This document shows positions 50,633-59,628 of a stretch of DNA of 64,000 nucleotides, one piece after another. The DNA is from Hoeflea_A sp965204935 (GTDB taxonomy: Bacteria; Pseudomonadota; Alphaproteobacteria; Rhizobiales; Rhizobiaceae). The stretch lies in the NCBI RefSeq assembly GCF_965204935.1, contig NZ_CBDBFO010000002.1. One strand, written 5' to 3'. The translations under genes and the position numbers were made by a program. Every line of letters starts with the position of its first letter. Within the stretch, counting starts at the first letter, position 1. The notes under the pieces were generated by a model. It made no database searches, was not told where the DNA came from, and was given only the letters and a program-made list of their open reading frames with translations.

Positions 50633-52519
50633 GTCGAGTAGCCGAGGGGAATTTCACCCCTCGGCCCTCACAGAACCGGACTTGAGACTCTCGCCTCATC
50701 CGGCTCCTACTCTCCAGCCTCCGGTCGAATACCGAGTTGCCACAGGACAAAAAGGTTGGGGTCCCGTCGCGCGATACGTCCCAGCCAATGCGTGGACGCC
50801 CGCTCCCGGCGTCTGAACCGTTTATATTTCCGTCGCGCCCAGCGGGCGAGGGCCACGTTCACCTGACGCAGCACCTGAACGCACTTCGAGCGGTAATAGC
50901 GCCCGTAGTAGTTCATCCAGCCTCGCACCGCCGGATTAATCAGGCGGGCCAGATCCTCCAGGGTCTGATTGTTCCTGGTGGATGCCATCCGCCACTCGCG
51001 GATGGTCCTGCGCACCGCCTTCGCCGCTTGAACACTGATCGCCGGCAGGAAGCTGACGAAGTAGTGTCCCCACCGGTTCCTGGCTCGCCGAGGCTGGAAC
51101 GTAAAGCCGAGAAAGTCGAACTTGACCCGCTCGTGTTCCTGCCTGCGGTCATCGTCCTTGCAGTAGACGATTTTGGTCTTCGTCGGATGCAATTCCAGAC
51201 CGCAATCGGCCAGCCGTTTCCGGATGGCCTCCAACACCGCCTGCGCCTCTCCTTCGCTCCTGCAGTGAACGACTGCATCATCCGCGTAACGTTCAAAGCG
51301 GACGTTTGGATGGTTTCGTTCCATCCACGAGTCGAACGCGTAGTGCAGGAAGAGATTGGCGAGAATCGGACTGATTGGTGAGCCTTGCGGCGTTCCCTTG
51401 GTCCGTTCTTCCCGGGTGCCGTCCGGTCGCTCGACAGCAGCGCGAAGCCACCGCCCAACGTACAGCCGGATCCAGGCCAGGTCAGTGTGATGTGCAACGG
51501 CACGTTCGATCAGGTCATGCGGAATCGAATCAAAAAATGCTTTGATATCAAGATCGATCACCCAGTCGAACGTCCAGCAGCGTTTCCGTGCCACTCCGAC
51601 CGCATCAAGCGCCGAACGACCGGGCCGATAGCCATAGGAATCACGGTGGAACATCGGTTCCACCATTGGTTCCAGAACCATCTTCACAGCCGTTTGCGCC
51701 ACGCGGTCGGCGATCGTCGGAATGCCAAGAGGTCGAAGACCGCCCCCACTTTTGGGTATCTCGACGAGCCGCACCGGCGGCGGGTGATACGAGCCCGACG
51801 ACATCCGGTTCCAGACCTTGTAAAGGTTTCCCCCGAGGTCTTCCTCGAATGCTGCCATAGACACGCCGTCAACACCGCCCGCGCCGCGATTCGCCCGTAC
51901 CTGTCGGTAGGCGTCCCAGACCAGCCGCTTCGGAATTTCGAATGGCTTTGCCTCAGACAACGGCTCCTCCCATCTCTGGTTGGCCGCCGTCTTCGGCTGG
52001 AGAGCCGGGTCCCTTCGCTCTACCCGCATTACCGGGTTTCATCACTAATACGGACCCGTCCGCCCCTGTGCTCCGCTTCGGTACTCGGCTCCTTGCGGGT
52101 CTGCCGCTTGGAGGTCTCCCTTGGCATCGGAGCGCCAGGTTCCCACGTTCCACACAGGAGCCTCTCGCTGGTCTCACGCCATCTTTATGCCGGTCGCCGC
52201 TCGGACAGTCAGCAGGCATCCTCCGAACTTCGTCCCAGGCCAACGACTGGAGCCTGGTTTCGGCGACATCCCTACGCTTTCGACACTTCATCAACGGTTC
52301 ACTCGCGTTCGTCTTACCAGCAGTCACCTGACGGGTAATCCCCGCCTTTTCCACAACGCTCGCCACCCCGGCCATTGGGCCAGAGCAGCTTGTGGCGGTT
52401 TGGACCCTGGTCCTGCAACCCGAGCCCGAGGGGCCTTCCCTCATCTCCTGTGTAGCAAGGTGCTCAAAGTCAGTACTGCTACGTCATCAGAACCTCCTCT
52501 TCGCACCGTCGTGGCGCAC
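50633..52519 (-). mobile_element. Group II intron copy B (3' member of tandem pair, 1887 bp)
   Basis: Same ends as copy A: GTGCGCCACG at 52519 and CTACTCGAC at 50633. Its 5' end directly abuts the 3' end of copy C, with no exon base between. The 3' exon starts TCATGCGTGA. Its own 5' flank is intron sequence, so it lacks the exon binding sites needed for splicing unless copy C is removed first. RT and terminal domains are identical to the other copies. Confidence 0.95.
50707..52029 (-). CDS. ltrA: Group II intron reverse transcriptase/maturase (copy B)
   Basis: A 440-residue RT-maturase with the same translated sequence as copies A and C: LDLDIKAFFDSIP-type block, GTPQGSPISPILANL, RYADD and the maturase domain, without endonuclease. 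All catalytic blocks are intact. Confidence 0.95.
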   Translation of the reverse strand: MRVERRDPALQPKTAANQRWEEPLSEAKPFEIPKRLVWDAYRQVRANRGAGGVDGVSMAAFEEDLGGNLYKVWNRMSSGSYHPPPVRLVEIPKSGGGLRPLGIPTIADRVAQTAVKMVLEPMVEPMFHRDSYGYRPGRSALDAVGVARKRCWTFDWVIDLDIKAFFDSIPHDLIERAVAHHTDLAWIRLYVGRWLRAAVERPDGTREERTKGTPQGSPISPILANLFLHYAFDSWMERNHPNVRFERYADDAVVHCRSEGEAQAVLEAIRKRLADCGLELHPTKTKIVYCKDDDRRQEHERVKFDFLGFTFQPRRARNRWGHYFVSFLPAISVQAAKAVRRTIREWRMASTRNNQTLEDLARLINPAVRGWMNYYGRYYRSKCVQVLRQVNVALARWARRKYKRFRRRERASTHWLGRIARRDPNLFVLWQLGIRPEAGE

Positions 52520-54406
52520 GTCGAGTAGCCGAGGGGAATTTCACCCCTCGGCCCTCACAGAACCGGACTTGAGACTCTCGCCTCATCCGGCTCCTACTCT
52601 CCAGCCTCCGGTCGAATACCGAGTTGCCACAGGACAAAAAGGTTGGGGTCCCGTCGCGCGATACGTCCCAGCCAATGCGTGGACGCCCGCTCCCGGCGTC
52701 TGAACCGTTTATATTTCCGTCGCGCCCAGCGGGCGAGGGCCACGTTCACCTGACGCAGCACCTGAACGCACTTCGAGCGGTAATAGCGCCCGTAGTAGTT
52801 CATCCAGCCTCGCACCGCCGGATTAATCAGGCGGGCCAGATCCTCCAGGGTCTGATTGTTCCTGGTGGATGCCATCCGCCACTCGCGGATGGTCCTGCGC
52901 ACCGCCTTCGCCGCTTGAACACTGATCGCCGGCAGGAAGCTGACGAAGTAGTGTCCCCACCGGTTCCTGGCTCGCCGAGGCTGGAACGTAAAGCCGAGAA
53001 AGTCGAACTTGACCCGCTCGTGTTCCTGCCTGCGGTCATCGTCCTTGCAGTAGACGATTTTGGTCTTCGTCGGATGCAATTCCAGACCGCAATCGGCCAG
53101 CCGTTTCCGGATGGCCTCCAACACCGCCTGCGCCTCTCCTTCGCTCCTGCAGTGAACGACTGCATCATCCGCGTAACGTTCAAAGCGGACGTTTGGATGG
53201 TTTCGTTCCATCCACGAGTCGAACGCGTAGTGCAGGAAGAGATTGGCGAGAATCGGACTGATTGGTGAGCCTTGCGGCGTTCCCTTGGTCCGTTCTTCCC
53301 GGGTGCCGTCCGGTCGCTCGACAGCAGCGCGAAGCCACCGCCCAACGTACAGCCGGATCCAGGCCAGGTCAGTGTGATGTGCAACGGCACGTTCGATCAG
53401 GTCATGCGGAATCGAATCAAAAAATGCTTTGATATCAAGATCGATCACCCAGTCGAACGTCCAGCAGCGTTTCCGTGCCACTCCGACCGCATCAAGCGCC
53501 GAACGACCGGGCCGATAGCCATAGGAATCACGGTGGAACATCGGTTCCACCATTGGTTCCAGAACCATCTTCACAGCCGTTTGCGCCACGCGGTCGGCGA
53601 TCGTCGGAATGCCAAGAGGTCGAAGACCGCCCCCACTTTTGGGTATCTCGACGAGCCGCACCGGCGGCGGGTGATACGAGCCCGACGACATCCGGTTCCA
53701 GACCTTGTAAAGGTTTCCCCCGAGGTCTTCCTCGAATGCTGCCATAGACACGCCGTCAACACCGCCCGCGCCGCGATTCGCCCGTACCTGTCGGTAGGCG
53801 TCCCAGACCAGCCGCTTCGGAATTTCGAATGGCTTTGCCTCAGACAACGGCTCCTCCCATCTCTGGTTGGCCGCCGTCTTCGGCTGGAGAGCCGGGTCCC
53901 TTCGCTCTACCCGCATTACCGGGTTTCATCACTAATACGGACCCGTCCGCCCCTGTGCTCCGCTTCGGTACTCGGCTCCTTGCGGGTCTGCCGCTTGGAG
54001 GTCTCCCTTGGCATCGGAGCGCCAGGTTCCCACGTTCCACACAGGAGCCTCTCGCTGGTCTCACGCCATCTTTATGCCGGTCGCCGCTCGGACAGTCAGC
54101 AGGCATCCTCCGAACTTCGTCCCAGGCCAACGACTGGAGCCTGGTTTCGGCGACATCCCTACGCTTTCGACACTTCATCAACGGTTCACTCGCGTTCGTC
54201 TTACCAGCAGTCACCTGACGGGTAATCCCCGCCTTTTCCACAACGCTCGCCACCCCGGCCATTGGGCCAGAGCAGCTTGTGGCGGTTTGGACCCTGGTCC
54301 TGCAACCCGAGCCCGAGGGGCCTTCCCTCATCTCCTGTGTAGCAAGGTGCTCAAAGTCAGTACTGCTACGTCATCAGAACCTCCTCTTCGCACCGTCGTG
54401 GCGCAC
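52520..54406 (-). mobile_element. Group II intron copy C (5' member of tandem pair, 1887 bp)
   Basis: Starts GTGCGCCACG at 54406 right after exon 1 (exon end ATACGCCGATGATT) and ends CTACTCGAC at 52520, followed at once by copy B. Length equals the other copies exactly. The 14 exon bases before it match those before the nirB intron at 13 of 14 positions, showing the IBS1/IBS2 target. It is probably the later arrival, inserted between the exon target and the resident copy B. Confidence 0.95.
52594..53916 (-). CDS. ltrA: Group II intron reverse transcriptase/maturase (copy C)
   Basis: A 440-residue RT-maturase identical in translation to copies A and B, with intact RYADD catalytic site and maturase domain and no HNH domain. 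Because copies B and C are in tandem, either protein could help splice both introns. Confidence 0.95.
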   Translation of the reverse strand: MRVERRDPALQPKTAANQRWEEPLSEAKPFEIPKRLVWDAYRQVRANRGAGGVDGVSMAAFEEDLGGNLYKVWNRMSSGSYHPPPVRLVEIPKSGGGLRPLGIPTIADRVAQTAVKMVLEPMVEPMFHRDSYGYRPGRSALDAVGVARKRCWTFDWVIDLDIKAFFDSIPHDLIERAVAHHTDLAWIRLYVGRWLRAAVERPDGTREERTKGTPQGSPISPILANLFLHYAFDSWMERNHPNVRFERYADDAVVHCRSEGEAQAVLEAIRKRLADCGLELHPTKTKIVYCKDDDRRQEHERVKFDFLGFTFQPRRARNRWGHYFVSFLPAISVQAAKAVRRTIREWRMASTRNNQTLEDLARLINPAVRGWMNYYGRYYRSKCVQVLRQVNVALARWARRKYKRFRRRERASTHWLGRIARRDPNLFVLWQLGIRPEAGE

Positions 54407-54575
54407 AATCATCGGCGTATCGCCTGGCTTCGCGTTCGCGCGCATCATCCTGACGGACAGGCGCCGCTTTGTCCGTTTGCCGCTTGCCGTGCGCCGGAAC
54501 AGGCCGGCGCCTGACGCCGTCCTTCAGGTCGCGCGCGCCGCCCCTGCGGCGGACCGATGTCAACCGACCGCTCAT
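54407..54575 (-). CDS. DUF4157-OmpA eCIS protein, exon 1
   Basis: The first 56 codons plus one base of the interrupted gene: a basic, probably disordered N-terminus (MSGRLTSVRRRGGARDLKDG ... EARRYADD). ATG 54575 overlaps the stop of the AAA+ ATPase gene (ATGA), in line with the coupling seen across the operon. The frame continues into intron copy C for about 14 codons and then stops, so an unspliced transcript would yield only a ~69-residue peptide. Confidence 0.8.
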
Positions 54576-56677
54576 TGCCCGGCCTCCAGCTCGGACCGTT
54601 CGCGTGCGGTGAGTGCCCGACCATCCTTCATCAGTTCTGCATCGACACCGTCCAGCAGATGCGCAACGTCAAGATCGCAGCCGTCGGCATCGGCGGCAAA
54701 TGCGGCTGTCAGCAAAGCCTGTTTGATCTGCGCACCGGTAACGTCGATACGCCGCGCGATCCCCTCAATGGGCGCCGAGAGCCTTGCAAGTGTGGCCTCG
54801 CCGAAGACCTCGGCGACTATCTGGCGCCAGATGCGCCGGCGCGCCGCATCGTCCGGCGGCGGAAACTCGACGATATAGCGCAGACGCCTTGTGAAAGCTT
54901 CGTCGATATTGCGCTTGCGGTTTGACGCAAGCAGCACAATGCCGGGATAAGTCTCGATCGCCTGCAGCAGGTGACCGGTATCCTGGTTGGCATGCCGGTC
55001 GTTGGAGTTGTTGAGCTCTGTCCGGCGTGCAAAGAACCCGTCGGCTTCGTCAAACAGGAGTACCGCGTCAATCGACCGCGCGATGTCGAGGACCTGCTGA
55101 ACGTTTTCCATCGTTTCGCCGATATACTTGCTGACGAGTGCGGAAACGTCGACACGGTAAAGATCAAGCTCCAGGTCGGCAGCAATGACCTGTGCCGCCA
55201 TGGTCTTGCCGGTCCCTGGCGGCCCGGCAAACAGCGCTGTCAGTCCCCGTCCTTGCGCAAAGAGCCTGTCGGCACCCGGTTTTTCCCAGAAACGCTCGCG
55301 AGCCCTGGCTTCGTGAACAAGCGTCCGGATCTGCCTTTGCGGCCGATCGGGCAACACCAGATCGTCGAAGGTGAAGGCGCAGGCAATGTGTTGCGCGAGT
55401 TTGCCAAACCGGTCCCGGTCCATGGCACGCAGCGCTTCGCCTGCCTCGGCCGCGCCGGCCGGCACCGTTTCCGCGACCCTGACGATTGCCCCCGGCAGTG
55501 TCCGGTGACGCGCCGCAAGTCCTTCGATTTCGCCCTGCTTCCAGGATATGGAGGATGGACACAGGCGCCGCCAAAGCGCAGTCCGCTCCTCCGCGGTCGG
55601 CACGCCGAGATCGACAACGAAGACCGGTTCCGATCTTTCTGCGGCCGCATCGGCGGCAACCGCGACGCCGGATCCGGGCAGTGCGAAAGTCAGCGGAAAC
55701 GCCGCCAGATCCAGCGGCAGCCACGCCGCACGCGCATGGTGTCCCTCAAGCAGCGGAACCGTACCCGTCAGATAGGCGTGACGGTGGGCAGCGATCAGGA
55801 CGTCCTCGAGCGCATCCGCCGGAACCCGATCAAGGTCCACAGCCAGCAATGAAAGTCCGAGTTCAGCCGCTACGGCAGCACAAAATGTCTTTCTGCCGCT
55901 GCCCGGTTGGCCGTTAACCGCGACGGTTGCCGGCTCCTCACGCCGGTCTTCGAGCATGCGAGAGAGCCGTTCGGCGGTCTGCACAACAGGCCAGCCGGAA
56001 AGCGGTTCACGCGGATTGACGACCCGCGCAATTCCCAGCAAAGGCGCCGGCATCGAACCGTCTCCGCACAGGAACCGCCGAATCGATGGATCGACGGACA
56101 GGCGGTCCGGCAGCGCCGGCCCCATCGGTTCGCGAACGAGAATACGCCAGCGGGCGGCGGGGCCATGCTCGCGCCAGAGCCCGGTCGTCTCGGCGCCAAA
56201 CAGCCGGACAGCCACGGCATCCGTTGGATAATCTACACGATCATGTGGCGAAACATGCCGCAAGAGAGCGCCGATGGCAGGGTCGAATTCCACTGCCAGC
56301 GCCAGGTGAAGCAGCGCCTGTTCGGCAGCATCGAGGCCAAAGGTGTCGACGAGCCGGCGGAAAGGCAGATCATCGAATTGAGAAAGCAGCGCCGCGGTCT
56401 CGTCGGCTGCCTTTGCAAGCGCCGATGCTTCGGGATCGGCTTGTCGGAAAACAGTCTCGGCGTGCGGATTGTCCATCTGCCGGGCAAGCCGGTCGACCGG
56501 GCGCGCCGTTTCGTCCTGTTCCTCCTGCTGCCAAAGCCCGTGCAGGAATGCCGCGCGGCAGGCTGCGGCAAGCCGCACACGCCGCACCACCAGAGCAGCC
56601 AGGTCCGGCACCTGGTCAAGCGGCCCTGTTTCCATTCGGGCCTTTGTGCCCGGCATCGGTCCGGTGCCCGCTGTCAT
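54572..56677 (-). CDS. eCIS AAA+ ATPase (Afp15/Pvc15-like)
   Basis: A 701-residue protein with a degenerate first ATPase domain (VNGQPGSGRKTF near 260) and a full C-terminal AAA+ domain. That domain has Walker A GPPGTGKT at 485-492, YIGETMENV, Walker B VLLFDEADGFFA near 540, sensor 1 ASNRK, and an arginine finger region FTRRLRY. Such ATPases (Afp15, Pvc15) are conserved in eCIS loci and are needed for assembly or cargo loading. Start ATG overlaps the DUF4255 gene's stop (ATGA). The gene lies between the cap protein and the DUF4157-OmpA gene. Confidence 0.92.
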   Translation of the reverse strand: MTAGTGPMPGTKARMETGPLDQVPDLAALVVRRVRLAAACRAAFLHGLWQQEEQDETARPVDRLARQMDNPHAETVFRQADPEASALAKAADETAALLSQFDDLPFRRLVDTFGLDAAEQALLHLALAVEFDPAIGALLRHVSPHDRVDYPTDAVAVRLFGAETTGLWREHGPAARWRILVREPMGPALPDRLSVDPSIRRFLCGDGSMPAPLLGIARVVNPREPLSGWPVVQTAERLSRMLEDRREEPATVAVNGQPGSGRKTFCAAVAAELGLSLLAVDLDRVPADALEDVLIAAHRHAYLTGTVPLLEGHHARAAWLPLDLAAFPLTFALPGSGVAVAADAAAERSEPVFVVDLGVPTAEERTALWRRLCPSSISWKQGEIEGLAARHRTLPGAIVRVAETVPAGAAEAGEALRAMDRDRFGKLAQHIACAFTFDDLVLPDRPQRQIRTLVHEARARERFWEKPGADRLFAQGRGLTALFAGPPGTGKTMAAQVIAADLELDLYRVDVSALVSKYIGETMENVQQVLDIARSIDAVLLFDEADGFFARRTELNNSNDRHANQDTGHLLQAIETYPGIVLLASNRKRNIDEAFTRRLRYIVEFPPPDDAARRRIWRQIVAEVFGEATLARLSAPIEGIARRIDVTGAQIKQALLTAAFAADADGCDLDVAHLLDGVDAELMKDGRALTARERSELEAGQ

Positions 56678-57924
56678 GGCACCCTCACAAACACCGGCGG
56701 CGTTTCCGCCGCATTCACCAAAATGCGCAGCGGAATATCCACACCGCTTGGAAGGCTGGCCGGAAGCCGCAGTTCAATCCTGTCTGCGCTGACAACTTCG
56801 AACTCGCCGGCAGCCGGCGCACCGCCGGCAAGTGTCAGTTGTTCTGCCGCCGCATAGACCTCGACGTCATCGGGCGCGATGGCCGGGTCGGCAAAGAGGC
56901 CGCCATCGATGCGGAACAGCCCTCCACCGAGATCGCCGACGAGATCGACGGCGGGGGTGATCTGGATCGGTGTCGCGTTGGAGCGCGAGAAGATCATGCG
57001 GCCCGACAGCGTCCGGCCGGTCCGCACGCTCGCCGTATAAACGCCAGGAAGCAGGACCTGTCCGTCGATGGTGCGCGAGATGCGCGCCGTCAGCCGCGTA
57101 GGCTGGGCGACAACGGCCCATCCGAGATCGGCAATACGCGGTGCTTCGTCGCCGTTGCCGCGCAACAGCAGATCGACACGTTCTCCGGAGAAATTGGCAC
57201 CGGTCAGGACAAGTTCACCGCCAAAGGGAACCACGGCGGGGCTGGTTGTTATCGTTTGCGATTGACCGCCAGGCAGGACGAATGTCGATTGCGCTTCCGA
57301 AGAAGAGATGAACGGCGATCCCGACGGGAAAGCTGAAACACTGTAGGTCAGGACCCGCCCCGAACGGGCAGCGATCGCATCCGGATCGAGATAGACCACG
57401 GCCGCACTGTAATAGGCGGAAAGCCGCATTGAGGACGATCCTGCGGTCCAGTAGCTGACCGCATCATTCGGCATGACCGGAACCTTCTGCAGCCTGAACC
57501 GGTTGTCCGCGCCGCCCAGTCCGACCAGATCGAAGACATTTGTGCCGTTGACGGCCGTGTCGTCGTTGATTTCCGGCGCATCGTGCAGTGCCTTGAGCGC
57601 GCAACCGAAGAGTAGCTGCGCTTCGTGCATTTCAGGCGCAGTCAGGCCGGCGGCCACCGGCGACATCTGGAAGTGCAGCTCGATCGCCATCGGCGTGTAG
57701 CGGATCGCGTCGGACCCGACGGCCGCCGGCGCCGGGTTCTTGTGCTGCGGCACTTCCGTCACGTGGTAGAGGTAGAAGGAAAGGCCCGCTGCCGGCATCT
57801 GGTCAGGCGGCAGCGGCGATACTGTCGGCCGCGCGCGCGGTTGCCAGGCAGGTGACAATTCGACGGTCCGGGCAACCAGCTCGGTGAAGGAACGGGTAAC
57901 AAGGGAGAGGTCAAGAAGGCTCAT
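56674..57924 (-). CDS. eCIS tail terminator/cap protein (DUF4255, Afp16/Pvc16-like)
   Basis: A 416-residue protein. Residues 1-190 are the DUF4255 (Pvc16_N) domain: MSLLDLSLVTRSFTELVART, LSFYLYHVTEVPQHKN, MAIELHFQMSP, EAQLLFGCALKALHDAPEI. The remaining part is beta-rich and IPT/Ig-like (FGGELVLTGANFSGERVDLL, LPGVYTASVRTGRTLSG). In Afp the homologous protein caps the distal end of tube and sheath and sets length. It is followed, with ATGA overlap, by the ATPase gene. Confidence 0.88.
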   Translation of the reverse strand: MSLLDLSLVTRSFTELVARTVELSPAWQPRARPTVSPLPPDQMPAAGLSFYLYHVTEVPQHKNPAPAAVGSDAIRYTPMAIELHFQMSPVAAGLTAPEMHEAQLLFGCALKALHDAPEINDDTAVNGTNVFDLVGLGGADNRFRLQKVPVMPNDAVSYWTAGSSSMRLSAYYSAAVVYLDPDAIAARSGRVLTYSVSAFPSGSPFISSSEAQSTFVLPGGQSQTITTSPAVVPFGGELVLTGANFSGERVDLLLRGNGDEAPRIADLGWAVVAQPTRLTARISRTIDGQVLLPGVYTASVRTGRTLSGRMIFSRSNATPIQITPAVDLVGDLGGGLFRIDGGLFADPAIAPDDVEVYAAAEQLTLAGGAPAAGEFEVVSADRIELRLPASLPSGVDIPLRILVNAAETPPVFVRVP

Positions 57925-57933
57925 CGCATCCCC

Positions 57934-58779
57934 TCACCCGAGCCCGGAGCCCGACGCACTGCGTCGTTGGCGCAGCGATGATCGCGCCCTTGGACGGCGC
58001 AAACCGCGCGATTTCTTCGCCGGCGGCCGTTCCTCGTTGACAACTTCGATCTCAAATCGCCCGATATGCACATCCGGTGCGGGAGCTGGCATGTTCGGCT
58101 CCGCGCGGCGCGGTGGTTCGAGAGGCGTCGAAACCGGCTGAGGTTCCGGCTGACTGGTTGTGGCGTCCGGCTGGATGACCACAGACTCCGGCGTCACCAC
58201 AGGCGGCTCGATGACGTCCTCTCGTGCTTGAACCGCTGTGGGCGTGACTGGATCGGGCACCTTGTGTTCGTGGGCGGCCCGTTTTGCGGAGCGCGGGATT
58301 TGCACCGGTGATGGCGGCGTTACAATTCCCCGCCCTGGTTCGTCGATGGATGCATCCGGTTTGATGGTTTGACGCTCGGTGACGGCCGGTTGCGCGGGCG
58401 GGTCGGGAAGATGCTTTATGGATGAAATTGGAGGCTGAAGAGGCGCCGGTGTCACACGCGGAGGCGCATCGTCATCAACGGTCCTTGCCGGTTTTTCCGT
58501 CGATCGGCGCTTGCTCTCCACCGGCTGGCGGATGGCAACGGGACGGTCACTGGGCTGCGGTGCAATCGGTGGCTCAGCCTTTGCCGGTCTGCTTGTATCC
58601 ACAGCCTCCGGTTCAATATTGGCGGCAGGGGGAGAAAGCTCAGGTTCCGGCTGTCTCGGCGGAACGGTTTCCGGCATCAATTCCTGCGGCTCATCGCGAA
58701 CCCTGAGGATCGGCCGGATGGCCGGCCTTTCAAAGGCGCCTGTCGCCCGTTCGGCAAGACGTCGGAAATAGCCGGTCAT
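57934..58779 (-). CDS. Pro-rich, probably disordered eCIS protein
   Basis: A 281-residue protein very rich in P, E, A, R and T with no folded core visible, except a short beta-like motif VHIGRFEIEVV near residue 241 followed by a basic tail (KKSRGLRRPRARSSLRQRRS). A related motif occurs in the small protein at 49297-49524. It starts within the stop of the upstream zinc-ribbon protein (ATGA overlap). Possible roles are a linker, a sheath/cargo adaptor or a membrane/cell-wall-spanning part. None is proven. Confidence 0.6.
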   Translation of the reverse strand: MTGYFRRLAERATGAFERPAIRPILRVRDEPQELMPETVPPRQPEPELSPPAANIEPEAVDTSRPAKAEPPIAPQPSDRPVAIRQPVESKRRSTEKPARTVDDDAPPRVTPAPLQPPISSIKHLPDPPAQPAVTERQTIKPDASIDEPGRGIVTPPSPVQIPRSAKRAAHEHKVPDPVTPTAVQAREDVIEPPVVTPESVVIQPDATTSQPEPQPVSTPLEPPRRAEPNMPAPAPDVHIGRFEIEVVNEERPPAKKSRGLRRPRARSSLRQRRSASGSGLG

Positions 58780-59537
58780 AGGCTGACCCCGCTGCGGGCG
58801 GAAAACCGGTCGCCCTCGACAAGCAATGCAAGCTGTTTCCGGTCATTGCGCGAAAGCGCCAGGATCTGATCGAGGTTCCAGTGATAGGCAGCGGCGATCA
58901 GGTGGGCCTCGCGAAGCAATTGGCGGCGCTCGGCAACCAGCGCACGGACAAGGTAGTGTTCGATGGAAAAGCGCAAGGACTCGGTGGCGCCGCATTCCGG
59001 GCAGTTGCCCTGCAGGTCAAGGTCGACCATGGGGCTCAGCCACTCGAGGACAACGCCGGCGGTATCCGCATCGAGCGGCACGCTGGCATGGGTGGCATCC
59101 ACGCAGCGGTCAAGCAGCGCACGCTCGGCGGCGTCGATATCCAGGCCTGAGATTGCTTCCTCGTCTTCCAGTGTCGGCGCGCGGACAACATGACCGCTTT
59201 CAAGCAGCGCGTGTCCCTGCTCCGAAAGCCCGCGCACAATGTCAGGTTTTGGTGTCTCGGCCAGCGTCGAGACAACGTCGGCGAGCGCGAAGTCGAAATC
59301 GTAGGGCTCACCGCAGTGGCCGCAGCTCCGGCTTGCCTCGACATGGGGGCCGAATATCTCGCTATAAAGATCGCACAACAACTGATCCCGTGCGCTGACC
59401 GGTATGGCACGGGCATCCGCATCGCCGACCATATGCGAAACCAGCCGCGCGCCGTCGCCGTGACGGCCGGTGATCAGCCATTCCACCCGTCCCTCGAGGC
59501 TGGGGCTAACGTCTTGCCGCCAAATGCGTTGCTGCAC
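58776..59537 (-). CDS. Zinc-ribbon-like eCIS protein (possible baseplate assembly chaperone)
   Basis: A 253-residue protein of unknown family with two CxxC pairs (CGHC at 72-75 and CPEC at 179-182) that could bind one Zn. The rest is helical (DQLLCDLYSEIFGPHVEASR, SIEHYLVRALVAERRQLLRE, LSRNDRKQLALLVEGDR). Position after the tube gene and the CxxC pattern recall T4-type baseplate hub assembly chaperone-like genes in phage and eCIS clusters. This is a weak resemblance and I would treat it as unassigned. It lies 91 bp after the tube gene and overlaps the Pro-rich gene. Confidence 0.55.
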   Translation of the reverse strand: MQQRIWRQDVSPSLEGRVEWLITGRHGDGARLVSHMVGDADARAIPVSARDQLLCDLYSEIFGPHVEASRSCGHCGEPYDFDFALADVVSTLAETPKPDIVRGLSEQGHALLESGHVVRAPTLEDEEAISGLDIDAAERALLDRCVDATHASVPLDADTAGVVLEWLSPMVDLDLQGNCPECGATESLRFSIEHYLVRALVAERRQLLREAHLIAAAYHWNLDQILALSRNDRKQLALLVEGDRFSARSGVSL

Positions 59538-59628
59538 GGCAATGATCCTTCCTTAATCAAGCGTGACGGCGGGTTTTGGGAATCGGCAGCGCCCGTGGAA
59601 AAGACGGCTGCGCCGCTGACAGTCTGGA

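Noticed and set aside
49521..50750. Possible 409-residue start for the DUF4157-OmpA protein inside intron copy B
   Set aside because: The first ~39 residues come from the intron 3' end; the same N-terminus appears in the nirB fragment, so it reflects read-through of intron sequence and not a gene start.
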